Assembly (NCBI RefSeq): GCF_029889745.1
Contig: NZ_CP123639.1
Span: forward strand, 782,501 to 846,500
Length of the DNA: 64,000 nucleotides
Direction: 5' to 3'
Origin: Ligilactobacillus faecis
GTDB taxonomy: Bacteria; Bacillota; Bacilli; Lactobacillales; Lactobacillaceae
Translations under genes and position numbers: made by a program
The notes under the pieces: model-generated
Seen by the model: the letters and a program-made list of their open reading frames with translations, nothing else
Databases searched by the model: none
What the model was told of the DNA's origin: nothing
Shown here: positions 43,422-51,763 of the stretch, in pieces
How the letters are laid out: each line of letters starts with the position of its first letter
Position numbering within the stretch: position 1 is the first letter of the stretch

Positions 43422-43659
43422 AGGACAAGTGTGGTATAAACATTATAATTTAAGGGCGAAGATTTAATCAAAGCAATACTGTTTTTTAGGTAAATTAAAG
43501 CGTATCATCAAATACAAGGTGGTGAAAATTTACTGAAATAGTACAGTAGTGCAAAGCTCTTTTTGAGCTGACTAAATAAAAAAGGAAAAAGCTATATCGC
43601 TTTTGCAAAGAGAAAGCACTCGTCTCTTTGGCCACACTTGATATAGTGACAGTAAGAAA
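43422..43659 (+). other. long structured leader of the LysE-type exporter gene
   Basis: About 290 bases without a gene precede the exporter. A TATAAT (43444-43449), 16 bases after AGGACA, could start a leader of about 200 bases. It contains three clear hairpins: AGCTC/GAGCT (about 43555-43569), AAAAGC/GCTTTT (about 43587-43604) and AAAGAGA/TCTCTTT (43607-43629). No terminator T-run, T-box ACC motif or lysine-riboswitch consensus was recognised. The exporter start lacks a good ribosome site, so the leader might control translation. Function unknown. Confidence 0.4.
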
Positions 43660-44271
43660 ATGGCATATTTACAAGGACTTTTGATCGGTTTTGCTTTTGT
43701 GGCGCCGATCGGGATGCAAAACGTGTATGTGTTCAACAACGGACTTTCATATAAATTGACACGAGCTTGGCTCTATACTTTTATTGTGTGGGTCTTTGAC
43801 GCACTTTTTTGTGTGGCAGCTTTTTATGGGATCGGGGCTTTGATCGCTAAAAATGAACTGTTAAAGATCGTGATCATGCTCTTGGGGGGGCTGTTGACGG
43901 CTTATATCGGGTGGTCGATCATTCGTGCGGCTGATCAGCGTGCTCTAACAAGTTCCGAAAGTAAGCAGAGTTTAAAGCAGGCCTTTTTATCTGCTTTAGT
44001 CGTGAGTTGGGCCAATCCCCAAGCTTTGATCGATGGGACGATGATGCTTGGGGCCAGTCGGGGCACATTGAGTGTATCGGAAAGTATCTTTTTTATTATT
44101 GGGGTAGTCAGTGCGTCATTTATCTGGGATATGGGGATGACGACTGCATTCAACGTCTTTGCTAACAAGATCTCAGACCGTCTTTTACGAGGGATCAATC
44201 TTGTTAGTGGGGCGATCGTTGCCGTATATGGGATCTTCTTATTTATTGAAGGTCTAAAAAACTTTATTTAA
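43660..44271 (+). CDS. LysE/ArgO family amino-acid exporter
   Basis: LysE-superfamily exporter, 203 aa, about six helices. The opening YLQGLLIGFAFVAPIGMQNVYVFNNGL is the family signature (conserved PxGMQN), and SWANPQALIDGTMMLGA near 115 is the second conserved motif. It would expel lysine, arginine or another basic amino acid. The start is clear by alignment to the family, but only a weak AGTAAG precedes ATG 43660. It is followed 18 bases later by a CpXC gene. The long hairpin-rich leader suggests control by an unidentified signal. Confidence 0.88.
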   Translation: MAYLQGLLIGFAFVAPIGMQNVYVFNNGLSYKLTRAWLYTFIVWVFDALFCVAAFYGIGALIAKNELLKIVIMLLGGLLTAYIGWSIIRAADQRALTSSESKQSLKQAFLSALVVSWANPQALIDGTMMLGASRGTLSVSESIFFIIGVVSASFIWDMGMTTAFNVFANKISDRLLRGINLVSGAIVAVYGIFLFIEGLKNFI

Positions 44272-44289
44272 TTTTTGGGGGCGCTAAAA

Positions 44290-44931
44290 ATGACAAAGAT
44301 CTCGACACAAGTGCTGATCTGTCCAAACTGTCAAACAAAGACAACTTTTAAAAAATACGATTCGATCAATGCAACTTTAGAACCAAAGCTCAAAGAACAG
44401 CTTTTGACAGGTGAATTATTTACCTTTACTTGTCCTGCTTGCCAAACGAAAGCAACCGTCTTATATGATCTGCTTTACACTGATGTAAAACAAAAACTCT
44501 TGATCCAATATGTCGCTGATGAAAAAAATTTAGCGCAAGCGCGCCAAAATATCTCGCAAGCTTTACTTGCAGCTCATCAACTAAGCGACCAAGATCTTTT
44601 AGCTGATGGTTATGAGATCCGCTACACTGCTGATCCAGGGGCTTTACGTGAAAAGATCATGTTACGAGATGAAAAGATCGATGATCGGATCGTTGAATTG
44701 ATGAAATACATTTTATTGACGCAACAAGAGATCGATTACGATCAAGTTTTATTTGAGCGTAAAGCTCCAGGAAAACTTGAATTAGTTGCGACAAAAGGTG
44801 ATCAGCTTATCGCTAATGCACCATTTAGTTATGATTTTTATAATGAATTGAACAAGATGTTTGCTTCCCACTTGAAAGAGCGCCCGAGCAACGTCGATCA
44901 AACATACGCCCGCAAATTTTATACAAATTAG
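44290..44931 (+). CDS. CpXC domain protein
   Basis: Protein of 213 aa with an N-terminal CpXC domain: CPNCQTKTTF (about residues 11-20) and CPACQTKATV (about 49-58) supply four cysteines for a zinc ribbon. The remainder is mixed helical, acidic, without signal peptide or membrane segment. ATG 44290 has GGGGGCG as ribosome site; TTG 44275 is less likely. CpXC proteins have no established role. It probably shares the LysE transcript. Confidence 0.85.
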   Translation: MTKISTQVLICPNCQTKTTFKKYDSINATLEPKLKEQLLTGELFTFTCPACQTKATVLYDLLYTDVKQKLLIQYVADEKNLAQARQNISQALLAAHQLSDQDLLADGYEIRYTADPGALREKIMLRDEKIDDRIVELMKYILLTQQEIDYDQVLFERKAPGKLELVATKGDQLIANAPFSYDFYNELNKMFASHLKERPSNVDQTYARKFYTN

Positions 44932-45001
44932 AGGCTTAAGATTTAACGAAACTTTGATCTTGGACTAAAATAGTAGTTGAGAAGACAAGGGGGTACTATT
45001 T

Positions 45002-45577
45002 ATGGCAAAAACAGCAGCAGTGCTGATCGCACCAGGATGTGAAGAAGTAGAAGCACTTTCAAGCGTTGACGTTTTACGGCGTGCTGGGATCAAATGCGAT
45101 ATGGTCGGTCTAGTTGATAAGATCGTAAACGGAGACCACAATATCGTCTTGACTTGTGATAAAGTGCTGGATGAAAGTTTATTGGATTATGATATGGTGA
45201 TCTTTCCTGGAGGTCTTCCAGGAGCAGAAAGTTTGCGTGACAGTGAAACGTTACGCCATTTGATGGTCAAACGTCAAGAAGCGGGTAAATGGAACGCAGC
45301 GATGTGTGCTGCGCCGATCGCTTTTGCGCGTTACGGTCTGTTAGACGGTAGTCACTACACGCTTTACCCAGGGATGGAAGCTGGGATCGCTGATGAAGTC
45401 AAAGATGGGATCTTTGAAGAAGGCTTAGTCGTCGTTGATGAAGAAAAACATCTTGTGACAAGTCGTGGACCAGCTACAGCTTGGGCTTATGCTTATGAGA
45501 TCGCACAGATCTTAGGTGCAGATGTTGAAAAATTAAAGGACGGCATGCTTTACAATATGTTATTAGCTAGCCGTTAA
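45002..45577 (+). CDS. DJ-1/PfpI family protein
   Basis: DJ-1/ThiJ/YajL-type protein, 191 aa. The N-terminal LIAPGCEEVEALSSVDVLRRAG with conserved Glu near 15-18 and the nucleophile-elbow AAMCAAP (Cys near 101) are the catalytic hallmarks; FPGGLPGAESLRD near 70 is also typical. These proteins act in protection from oxidative and glyoxal stress; chaperone, deglycase or protease activity is debated. AAGGGGG upstream of ATG 45002. Single gene with its own terminator. Confidence 0.9.
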   Translation: MAKTAAVLIAPGCEEVEALSSVDVLRRAGIKCDMVGLVDKIVNGDHNIVLTCDKVLDESLLDYDMVIFPGGLPGAESLRDSETLRHLMVKRQEAGKWNAAMCAAPIAFARYGLLDGSHYTLYPGMEAGIADEVKDGIFEEGLVVVDEEKHLVTSRGPATAWAYAYEIAQILGADVEKLKDGMLYNMLLASR

Positions 45578-45582
45578 GCTCT

Positions 45583-45615
45583 AAGAGGCCGCAACTGGAT
45601 CGTGGCCTCTTTTTT
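45583..45615 (+). terminator. terminator after the DJ-1 gene
   Basis: AAGAGGCC pairs with GGCCTCTT around a 13-base loop, then a T-run. Confidence 0.88.
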
Positions 45616-45675
45616 GTACTCTGCGACTAAATCATGTATCCTAAAAGTAGATATTTTATTAAGGGGATGAGTGTA

Positions 45676-46581
45676 ATGAAGAAATTATCTAAATTAACTT
45701 TAACTCTTTTATGTACAGCGCTCTTAGCAGGTTGTTCGTCTGAAAGTAAGCAAGCAAAAGATACGAGCTCTAAGACGCAAACATCAAAAGTAGCTGAAAA
45801 AAGCTCAAGTAGTCAAGCTAAAAGCAGTGAAACAAGTCAAGCGACTCAGGCAAGTTCAAGTAGCCAAAGCTCAAGTTCAAGTAGTGAAGCGAGCTCAAGT
45901 GAAAGCACCCAAAGTCAAACAAGTGGAGACGATAAAGGCGCTAATTTGACTAACAATGAACGGGTCCAATATGCCGCTGGAGCGATGCGCCAAAAACTGG
46001 GGGATTCGGCTTTAGTTGTGACGCTCTCTGGTCAAGAAGATACCAATAAAAAAGTCAACATCTTCTTTGAAGGAGATATCAATAACTATACTGCCAACTA
46101 TTATTTAGCTAAAGAAGCTAAAAATATCAATGAAGATGGCGTTAAAGACGGATCCTTATATGCAACTTTGACTAAGAAAACTTATGCTAGCGTTGATGAA
46201 GCCAAAGACCAGATCGAATATACGACTGATGCTTCGCAAGGAAGTTTACCTAAGATCAATTTAGGTTATAACATCCAAGCTACCGTCAATAGTGGAGCAG
46301 GCCAACGTTATTTACACTGGAACGAAGGCAACTGGTCGTTAACGATGCACGGCAGTCCTGTGGCGGGCGAAAATCCGACAGTCGCGGCGCAAAAAGCAGT
46401 GGCGTTACTAGAACGTTATCGTTTACCAGCTCCGACCCAACGAGGGAACGCGCGCTTTGAAACAACTGATAAAAATGACTATTTAGGGCAAACTTTGACG
46501 TGGAACAAAGATAACGTCGTTTACGAGTTCAAAGCTAATAACTTAGAACGCTTGATCGTGATGGCCTCTAGTCTACAATGA
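45676..46581 (+). CDS. surface lipoprotein with Ser-rich linker
   Basis: Secreted lipoprotein, 301 aa. A lipoprotein signal peptide ends LLAGC (cysteine at about residue 20), the only canonical lipobox noted in this window. A linker of some 65 residues (about 21-90) is almost entirely Ser, Gln, Thr, Lys and Glu. The C-terminal domain (about 95-301) is predicted extracellular and soluble, with LHWNEGNWSLTMHGSPVAGE near 215; similar domains occur in lactobacillus surface lipoproteins of unknown role. ATG 45676 fits AAGGGGATGAG upstream. Likely monocistronic. Confidence 0.85.
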   Translation: MKKLSKLTLTLLCTALLAGCSSESKQAKDTSSKTQTSKVAEKSSSSQAKSSETSQATQASSSSQSSSSSSEASSSESTQSQTSGDDKGANLTNNERVQYAAGAMRQKLGDSALVVTLSGQEDTNKKVNIFFEGDINNYTANYYLAKEAKNINEDGVKDGSLYATLTKKTYASVDEAKDQIEYTTDASQGSLPKINLGYNIQATVNSGAGQRYLHWNEGNWSLTMHGSPVAGENPTVAAQKAVALLERYRLPAPTQRGNARFETTDKNDYLGQTLTWNKDNVVYEFKANNLERLIVMASSLQ

Positions 46582-46633
46582 TATTAGTTTAAAAATTTTC
46601 TAAAAAGACCGAACTAAGCCCGATGTATAAAGG

Positions 46634-46661
46634 TTGACAAGTGAGGAGCTTGCGTTATACT
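46634..46661 (+). promoter_or_regulatory. ahpC promoter
   Basis: TTGACA (46634-46639), 16-base spacer, TATACT (46656-46661): the strongest canonical promoter near ahpC. No clear PerR box was recognised. Confidence 0.8.
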
Positions 46662-46702
46662 AAAGGTGTATCACGAAGAAAATCTAAAGCGAGGCGTTGA
46701 AA

Positions 46703-47266
46703 ATGAATTATGTTGGACAAGAGATCCAAGATTTTACCGTTAAAGCTTATCATCAAGGTGAGCTAAAAGATGTTGCCAAAAAAGATGTTTTAGGGCGCTG
46801 GAGCGTGTTCTTCTTTTACCCGGCTGACTTTACGTTTGTTTGTCCGACTGAGTTAGAGGACTTACAAGCCAATTACGAGCAGTTCAAAGCAGCTAACGCC
46901 GAAGTCTACTCTGTCTCAGAAGACACAGAGTTTGTCCATAAAGCTTGGGCAGAAACTTCTGAAGGGATCGGCAAGTTGGAATATCCGATGTTAGCCGATC
47001 CAGCTGGGAAGTTGGCGCGCGCTTTTGATGTCTTAGATGAAGATCTAGGCCAAGCCTATCGCGCAGTCTTTTTAGTCGATCCAGATGGAGTCGTGCAATC
47101 ATATACGATCAATAACATGGGCATCGGGCGCAATGCTTCCGAAGTTTTACGAACGCTTCAAGCAGCTCAGTTCGTTCGCGCTCACGGAGATCAAGTGTGC
47201 CCTGCCAAATGGCACCCCGGTGAAGCTACTTTGACGCCTAGCTTAGATCTCGTAGGAAAATTATAA
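46703..47266 (+). CDS. ahpC: alkyl hydroperoxide reductase AhpC
   Basis: Typical two-cysteine peroxiredoxin, 187 aa, reducing H2O2 and organic peroxides. Peroxidatic cysteine in DFTFVCPTE (near 47) and resolving cysteine in QVCPAKWHPG (near 166) are present; FFYPADFTF precedes the first. ATG 46703 is chosen over TTG 46697. In many bacteria ahpF follows directly; here the gene ends and an IS element starts 28 bases later, inside what was its terminator. Reduction must come from an AhpF or thioredoxin system elsewhere. Confidence 0.93.
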   Translation: MNYVGQEIQDFTVKAYHQGELKDVAKKDVLGRWSVFFFYPADFTFVCPTELEDLQANYEQFKAANAEVYSVSEDTEFVHKAWAETSEGIGKLEYPMLADPAGKLARAFDVLDEDLGQAYRAVFLVDPDGVVQSYTINNMGIGRNASEVLRTLQAAQFVRAHGDQVCPAKWHPGEATLTPSLDLVGKL

Positions 47267-47273
47267 GATCAAT

Positions 47274-47293
47274 AAAAAGACGAGTTTTCAAAG
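47274..47293 (+). terminator. left half of the ahpC terminator, split by an IS
   Basis: AAAAAGACGAG plus TTTTCAAAG stand here; TTTTCAAAG followed by CTCGTCTTTTTT resumes at 48862-48882. Without the IS and one copy of the 9-base repeat the sequence would be a textbook terminator: stem GACGAG/CTCGTC with loop TTTTCAAAG. Confidence 0.9.
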
Positions 47294-47310
47294 CCAATGT
47301 CATTAAGTTA

Positions 47311-47363
47311 AGAGAGCTTGTATCAAATTTCAATTTAGAAATTTGATACAAGCTCTCTTTTTT
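47311..47363 (+). terminator. hairpin terminator at the left end of the IS4-family element
   Basis: Bases 47311-47331 pair with 47338-47358 almost perfectly (21-bp stem beginning AGAGAGCTTG), then a T-run. It would stop transcripts entering from ahpC. Confidence 0.88.
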
Positions 47364-47411
47364 GACATCTATGACGTTAATAGAGATTATTAATGTACGG
47401 AGGTGAGCATT

Positions 47412-48719
47412 ATGAATATAGCACAACTGAAAAAGTTATTTTTAACTACCCTTGACTCGATCGACCAAGAAAAAGAAAAATATGTTGTCGATCCCAAACG
47501 TGATTTTATACGTCAGAGAAAACTTGTTTTTAAAGACACGCTACTTTATATTCTATCAATGGGTGGCGGGACTATTCTAAGTGAATTATCACAACTAACA
47601 GGAGGTATACCGGAACTCACTGTTTCAGCTTTTACACAACAAAGATATAAAGTAAAAGCTGAGGCGTTTAAAAAATTCTTCCATCTGTTTTCCGATCGAT
47701 TATCACAAAACACTCAAAGTCAAATCAGGATCCTAGCTATCGATGGCTCTAGTATTCATATCCCAACTGATCCAACTGATAAAAGCTCTTATTTTCCATC
47801 TCCAAATGGTCGCAAAGCTTATAATTTACTTCACCTTAACGCACTCTTTGACTTAGACAAACAAATTTATACAGATGTGATCGTCCAAAAAGGTATGGAT
47901 AATGAGCGCAATGCCTTGAATAAAATGATCGCTCGTTCTAAAATCCCTAAGGCGCTCATTATTGGCGATAGAGGATATGAATCTTATAATACCTTAGCGC
48001 ACATCCAAGAAAAAGGTTGGTCTTTCTTGATCAGAGTACGAAACAACAATGGCGTGATCAGTGGAATAGCACTTCCAGATGAACGCCAATTCGATAAACA
48101 TTTCACACTAAAATTAACACGTAAACAAACTAGAGAAACTAAGGAATTATTTAGAGAACGTAATTCTTATAGATTTATACCGGCCAATGTGACCTTCGAT
48201 TTTTTATCACAAAAAACCAAGAAAGCTGACCCAACTGAATTTTATTCACTTGAATTTAGAATAGTACGTTTTTCTGTATCCGAAGACAAGGATGTGACTG
48301 TAGTAACTAATCTAAATCAAAGTTCATATCCAGCTTGGAAACTAAAAAAGCTTTACCATTTACGTTGGGGGATAGAAACAGCATTCAGGACATTGAAACA
48401 TACCTTGGGATTATTGAACTTTCACGCTAAAAAAATAGTGGGGATCCTTCAAGAGATCTACGCTAAACTTATAGTGTACAATTTCACCCAAATGATCATA
48501 GATCATGTATCACTCCAAGAAAAGGCTCGATCATATCAATATAAAGTTAATTTTACAGTCGCTGTGAGACTGTGTAGATCTTTTATTAGAGGAAAATCCC
48601 CACCAAAACGGTTAGAATCCTATATTTCTAAAAATATTCTTCCAATCAGGAATGGTCGGCATTATAAAAGATCATCCAGCAGAAGAAAAGCATCAGGATT
48701 CAACTACAGAATAACATAA
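47412..48719 (+). CDS. IS4-family transposase
   Basis: DDE transposase of 435 aa. Catalytic residues visible: Asp in ILAIDGSSIHIP (near 114), Asp in IGDRGYESYN (near 180) and the IS4 signature YHLRWGIETAFRTLK (near 316-330) with Y, R, E and K spaced as in the YREK motif. GGAGGTGAG precedes ATG 47412 (GTG 47403 overlaps it). The frame is intact, so the element may still be active. It lies wholly within the inverted repeats at 47294-48861. Confidence 0.93.
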   Translation: MNIAQLKKLFLTTLDSIDQEKEKYVVDPKRDFIRQRKLVFKDTLLYILSMGGGTILSELSQLTGGIPELTVSAFTQQRYKVKAEAFKKFFHLFSDRLSQNTQSQIRILAIDGSSIHIPTDPTDKSSYFPSPNGRKAYNLLHLNALFDLDKQIYTDVIVQKGMDNERNALNKMIARSKIPKALIIGDRGYESYNTLAHIQEKGWSFLIRVRNNNGVISGIALPDERQFDKHFTLKLTRKQTRETKELFRERNSYRFIPANVTFDFLSQKTKKADPTEFYSLEFRIVRFSVSEDKDVTVVTNLNQSSYPAWKLKKLYHLRWGIETAFRTLKHTLGLLNFHAKKIVGILQEIYAKLIVYNFTQMIIDHVSLQEKARSYQYKVNFTVAVRLCRSFIRGKSPPKRLESYISKNILPIRNGRHYKRSSSRRKASGFNYRIT

Positions 48720-48771
48720 AAGAACGTGCTGATAAAAAAATTTGATTAACTATCAGCTTATTTGTCGTGAT

Positions 48772-48816
48772 AAAAAGAGATCAGATAACTACAAAATATG
48801 TTTCTGATCTCTTTTT
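48772..48816. terminator. bidirectional terminator at the right end of the IS4-family element
   Basis: AAAAAGAGATCAGA pairs with TCTGATCTCTTTTT around a 17-base loop. Confidence 0.85.
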
Positions 48817-48930
48817 CAATATCTAATCTTTAGTACTGTAGGCTTAACTTAATGACATTGGTTTTCAAAGCTCGTCTTTTTTGTTTAAGCTAAAGGCTTT
48901 ATGCTAAAATAATTTACTCAAAAAAAACGC

Positions 48931-48958
48931 TTGTATCGTTGAAAGAAAAGCATATAAT
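48931..48958 (+). promoter_or_regulatory. plus-strand promoter cut off from its operon by IS1182
   Basis: TTGTAT (48931-48936), 16-base spacer, TATAAT (48953-48958). The IS1182-family element begins 3 bases later; the next plus-strand gene is the ABC-2 operon at 50837, about 50 bases beyond the far end of the element. The original promoter of that operon is the best explanation. Confidence 0.65.
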
Positions 48959-48989
48959 CAAGGGGCTGGGAAAAAACTACTAGCCTGAA

Positions 48990-50657
48990 CTAAAAATACC
49001 TGATCAAATCTCGTTTTTGAGAAATTTGATCAGGTATTTTTCTTTTATGCTTGTTTTCGGATCGTTTTTTCAAAAATCCTCCCCCTATTTCTTTGAATAG
49101 GTGCCATAATTTTGATATATTGATCGTCAAAAGTATCAGTCCGATCTCATTTCGAACTGCTTTCTCTCCTCTAACATGTACTCGGCGTACGCCAAAATTA
49201 CCCTTCATATCTCCGAAAATGGTTTCAACATCTGTACGTCTTCTCGCGTAGATCTTTGAACCCTTTTCACTTGAAAGGTCTTCTGCGGCACTATTTTTAA
49301 AAAATTCCCAGTTATAATTTATGGCTTTAGTTCGCTGATAGCCCTTAGGTGTCTTAGCTAAGTTTTCAAGTTCTTTAGTGGCCTGGAAAACATCAGCTAC
49401 GTAAACTTTAAAGTTTCTTTTGAATCCATATTTGTCCACACTTGAACTGTATCTTTGAAACTTAAATACTACACCGTCAGGATCTGTATAATAATCATCT
49501 TCTGCATGATATGTCCAATTTTTGATATTGCGTGGATCTTTTTTGTATTTGCGACTCTGTTCTTTTTGATACATTGGATAGGGCATCAAGGGAATTTTTT
49601 CAAACATATCAGTAACAGCCTGATAGTTAGCTTCATTCCCATATCCAGCGTCCGCCACTATATATTTGAATAGTTCTAAGTTAGTAAAAGATTTTAAAAA
49701 TGGCACTAATGTCCGTGTGTCCGTTGGGTTAGGAAATATATCATAATGTAGGACAAAGCGACCGCTAGTCGCGATCTGTAAATTGTAAGCAGGCTTTAGT
49801 TGCCCATTTTTCATATGATCTTCCTTTAAACGCATAAAAGTAGCGTCATTATCTGTTTTTGAGAAGCTATTTCGTCCCTGAAAGATCTTCCTATTACGTT
49901 CGTATCTTTCTTTTCTTGGCAGAAGATCAGTTTGGAGTTTGCGTTTGATGCTTTTTAGTCTTCGACGAGCTCGCTTATTTTTTGAACCACCTTTTATGAC
50001 TTTAGGTTCAGTAGCGATATCTTCTTCAATCGCATCTAATTTAAGATCGGTCCCCTTAATAAGCTCCTTTATCGCATCACTGGACCCCAGCATATCTTTT
50101 GAAATAGCGATATCAACTTGGTGTTGGATCAGCTCGTCATAGGTCTTAGCTACTCTTTCATCAAGCGACTTTTCAAACTTATCAGAAGCATTTTTCCAGG
50201 TAAAACTATAGCGATTAGCATCAGCTTCTAATTTAGTACCATCAATAAATAAAGCTTCATCGGCATCTAACATACCATTTTTAGATAGAAGCAAGGTAAA
50301 CAGCACAAAGGCTTTTTCGATGATTTCTTTAGCATGATCACTTGACCGGAAGTTATTGATAGTCTTATAACTAACAGAAGTATTTCCGCTTAACCACATC
50401 ATTGGAAGATAGTATTGATTCAATTTAGCGATCTTTCTACCAGAAAAGACGGATTCATGGTAAGCAAATAAAGTCATTTTTAAAAGCATAGCTGGATGAA
50501 AAGCTGGACGACCGGTATGTGAAGTGTCCTCTAAAAGAATATCTTGGGGGATCGAATCAACAAAATGACTGATCAAAACAGCAATATGATCAGCAGGTAA
50601 TTTCATTGAATAAGTGATATCCAATTCTAATTCAGATGTGTTATAATTTTTATACAT
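48990..50657 (-). CDS. IS1182-family transposase
   Basis: DDE transposase of 555 aa. N-terminal DUF772-type domain (GRPAFHPAMLLKMTLFAYHE, about 48-67), first Asp in LFIDGTKLEADANRY (near 140), second Asp in YIVADAGYGNEAN (near 326), and catalytic Glu in RRTDVETIFGDMKGNFGVRR (near 480). ATG 50657 has GGAGAG upstream; the extra 19 codons to 50714 lack a ribosome site. Frame intact. Confidence 0.92.
   Translation of the reverse strand: MYKNYNTSELELDITYSMKLPADHIAVLISHFVDSIPQDILLEDTSHTGRPAFHPAMLLKMTLFAYHESVFSGRKIAKLNQYYLPMMWLSGNTSVSYKTINNFRSSDHAKEIIEKAFVLFTLLLSKNGMLDADEALFIDGTKLEADANRYSFTWKNASDKFEKSLDERVAKTYDELIQHQVDIAISKDMLGSSDAIKELIKGTDLKLDAIEEDIATEPKVIKGGSKNKRARRRLKSIKRKLQTDLLPRKERYERNRKIFQGRNSFSKTDNDATFMRLKEDHMKNGQLKPAYNLQIATSGRFVLHYDIFPNPTDTRTLVPFLKSFTNLELFKYIVADAGYGNEANYQAVTDMFEKIPLMPYPMYQKEQSRKYKKDPRNIKNWTYHAEDDYYTDPDGVVFKFQRYSSSVDKYGFKRNFKVYVADVFQATKELENLAKTPKGYQRTKAINYNWEFFKNSAAEDLSSEKGSKIYARRRTDVETIFGDMKGNFGVRRVHVRGEKAVRNEIGLILLTINISKLWHLFKEIGGGFLKKRSENKHKRKIPDQISQKRDLIRYF
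48993..49040 (-). terminator. terminator of the IS1182 transposase
   Basis: On the minus strand ATACCTGATCAAAT pairs with ATTTGATCAGGTAT, then TTTTT, ending at the transposase stop codon. Confidence 0.85.
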
Positions 50658-50836
50658 GGTAGGTCTCTCCTTTATTATTTTTGGACAACTTAATATTAGC
50701 AAGAGATCGATCATATGAAAAGGCTCACGTTGAAAAAATTCGACGTGAGCCTCTTTCTTTATTAGAACTGAGTTTTTTCCCAGCCCCCATAGTTATTGCA
50801 ATAACGGTGAGTCTTTTTTGAAAGGCAGGGGACGCC

Positions 50837-51763
50837 GTGATCGAATTAACTGATGTGTCGTTTGAATATACGACTTTTAAACGCCAAAGTGGTTTTAAAG
50901 GCAGTGTCCAAGACCTTTTTTCCCGTAAATTTGAAAAGATCCAAGCTTTACAGCCGACAGATCTAACGCTTGCGTCGGGTGCCATGGTCGGGTTGATCGG
51001 CCCTAATGGTGCAGGTAAGACGACTTTGATCAAACTTTTGACAGGGATCTTAGTTCCTAAAACAGGAACAGTCAAGATCGATGGTTATCTTCCCAGTCAA
51101 AAGCAAAAGCCGTTTTTACAACAGATCGGTGTTTTGTTAGGCCAAAAATCGCAATTATCCTGGGATCTCCCGCCACAGGCGACTTTTGACATGTTAGCTG
51201 CGATCTATCGTTTACCAAAAGCACAATATCGAGCACGCCTAGCAGAGCTGAGTTTACGCTTAGATGCGACCGAATTGCTCGATATCCCAGTGCGTAAGCT
51301 CTCTTTAGGACAAAGGGTCAGATGTGAACTGATCGCTGTTTTATTGCATCAGCCGAAATATCTTTTTTTAGATGAACCGACTTTAGGATTAGATCTAGTG
51401 ACACAACGTGCGATCTATGAATTTTTGCGCACTGAAAATAAGAGATATCACACGACGATCATTACGACTTCACACTATGTCAAAGATATCGAACAGTTAG
51501 CTGATCAGCTTCTGATCTTGATGGATGGCAAAGTGATCTACAACGAACCGCTGACATGTTTCACGTGTAACATTGCTCAACACCAGTTTTTCACAGCCGA
51601 GCTCTTGACGGGTGGCCAAGTTGAAAAGATCCGGGTCGAACAAGAGCAGCTGGCCAATTTTCTCGCACAAGTCGAGCTCAAAAATTTAGTGTCGTTAAAG
51701 CGCCAAGGGCTGAGCTTAGAAGATTTTATCTTTGAGCTCTTTGAAAAAGGGGATAAGCGATGA
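50837..51763 (+). CDS. ABC-2 type transporter ATPase
   Basis: ATPase of an ABC-2 exporter, 308 aa, of the COG4586 type. It begins with an extension containing FSRKFEKIQALQ before Walker A GPNGAGKTTL (about 53-62); signature is LSLGQRVRCE and Walker B YLFLDEPTLGLD, with H-loop SHYVKD. GTG start at 50837 after CAGGGG. Stop overlaps the next gene by 4 bases. Together with the two permeases of COG4587/COG3694 type it forms a three-gene exporter; substrate unknown (such sets are linked to drugs or bacteriocin-like compounds). The operon's probable promoter is separated by IS1182. Confidence 0.88.
   Translation: MIELTDVSFEYTTFKRQSGFKGSVQDLFSRKFEKIQALQPTDLTLASGAMVGLIGPNGAGKTTLIKLLTGILVPKTGTVKIDGYLPSQKQKPFLQQIGVLLGQKSQLSWDLPPQATFDMLAAIYRLPKAQYRARLAELSLRLDATELLDIPVRKLSLGQRVRCELIAVLLHQPKYLFLDEPTLGLDLVTQRAIYEFLRTENKRYHTTIITTSHYVKDIEQLADQLLILMDGKVIYNEPLTCFTCNIAQHQFFTAELLTGGQVEKIRVEQEQLANFLAQVELKNLVSLKRQGLSLEDFIFELFEKGDKR

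Larger units (their letters stand above)
47294..48861 (+). mobile_element. IS4-family insertion sequence, 1568 bp
   Basis: Complete element: perfect 19-bp terminal inverted repeats CCAATGTCATTAAGTTAAG (47294-47312) and its complement (48843-48861), flanked by 9-bp target duplications TTTTCAAAG (47285-47293, 48862-48870). One transposase gene. Strong hairpin terminators lie at both inner ends and would block read-through into and out of the element. Confidence 0.95.
48962..50787 (-). mobile_element. IS1182-family insertion sequence, about 1826 bp
   Basis: Perfect 17-bp inverted repeats GGGGCTGGGAAAAAACT (48962-48978) and its complement (50771-50787) enclose one minus-strand transposase. No target duplication is evident in the flanks. 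Terminator-like hairpins lie at both inner ends (48993-49040 and 50721-50752). Confidence 0.92.

Noticed and set aside
43456-43659. Lysine riboswitch or T-box before the LysE-type gene
   Set aside because: No L-box consensus, no T-box motif and no terminator/antiterminator pair could be recognised; kept only as an unclassified leader.
48955-50795. Target-site duplication of the IS1182-family element
   Set aside because: Bases left (TAATCAA) and right (CATAGTT) of the inverted repeats do not match.
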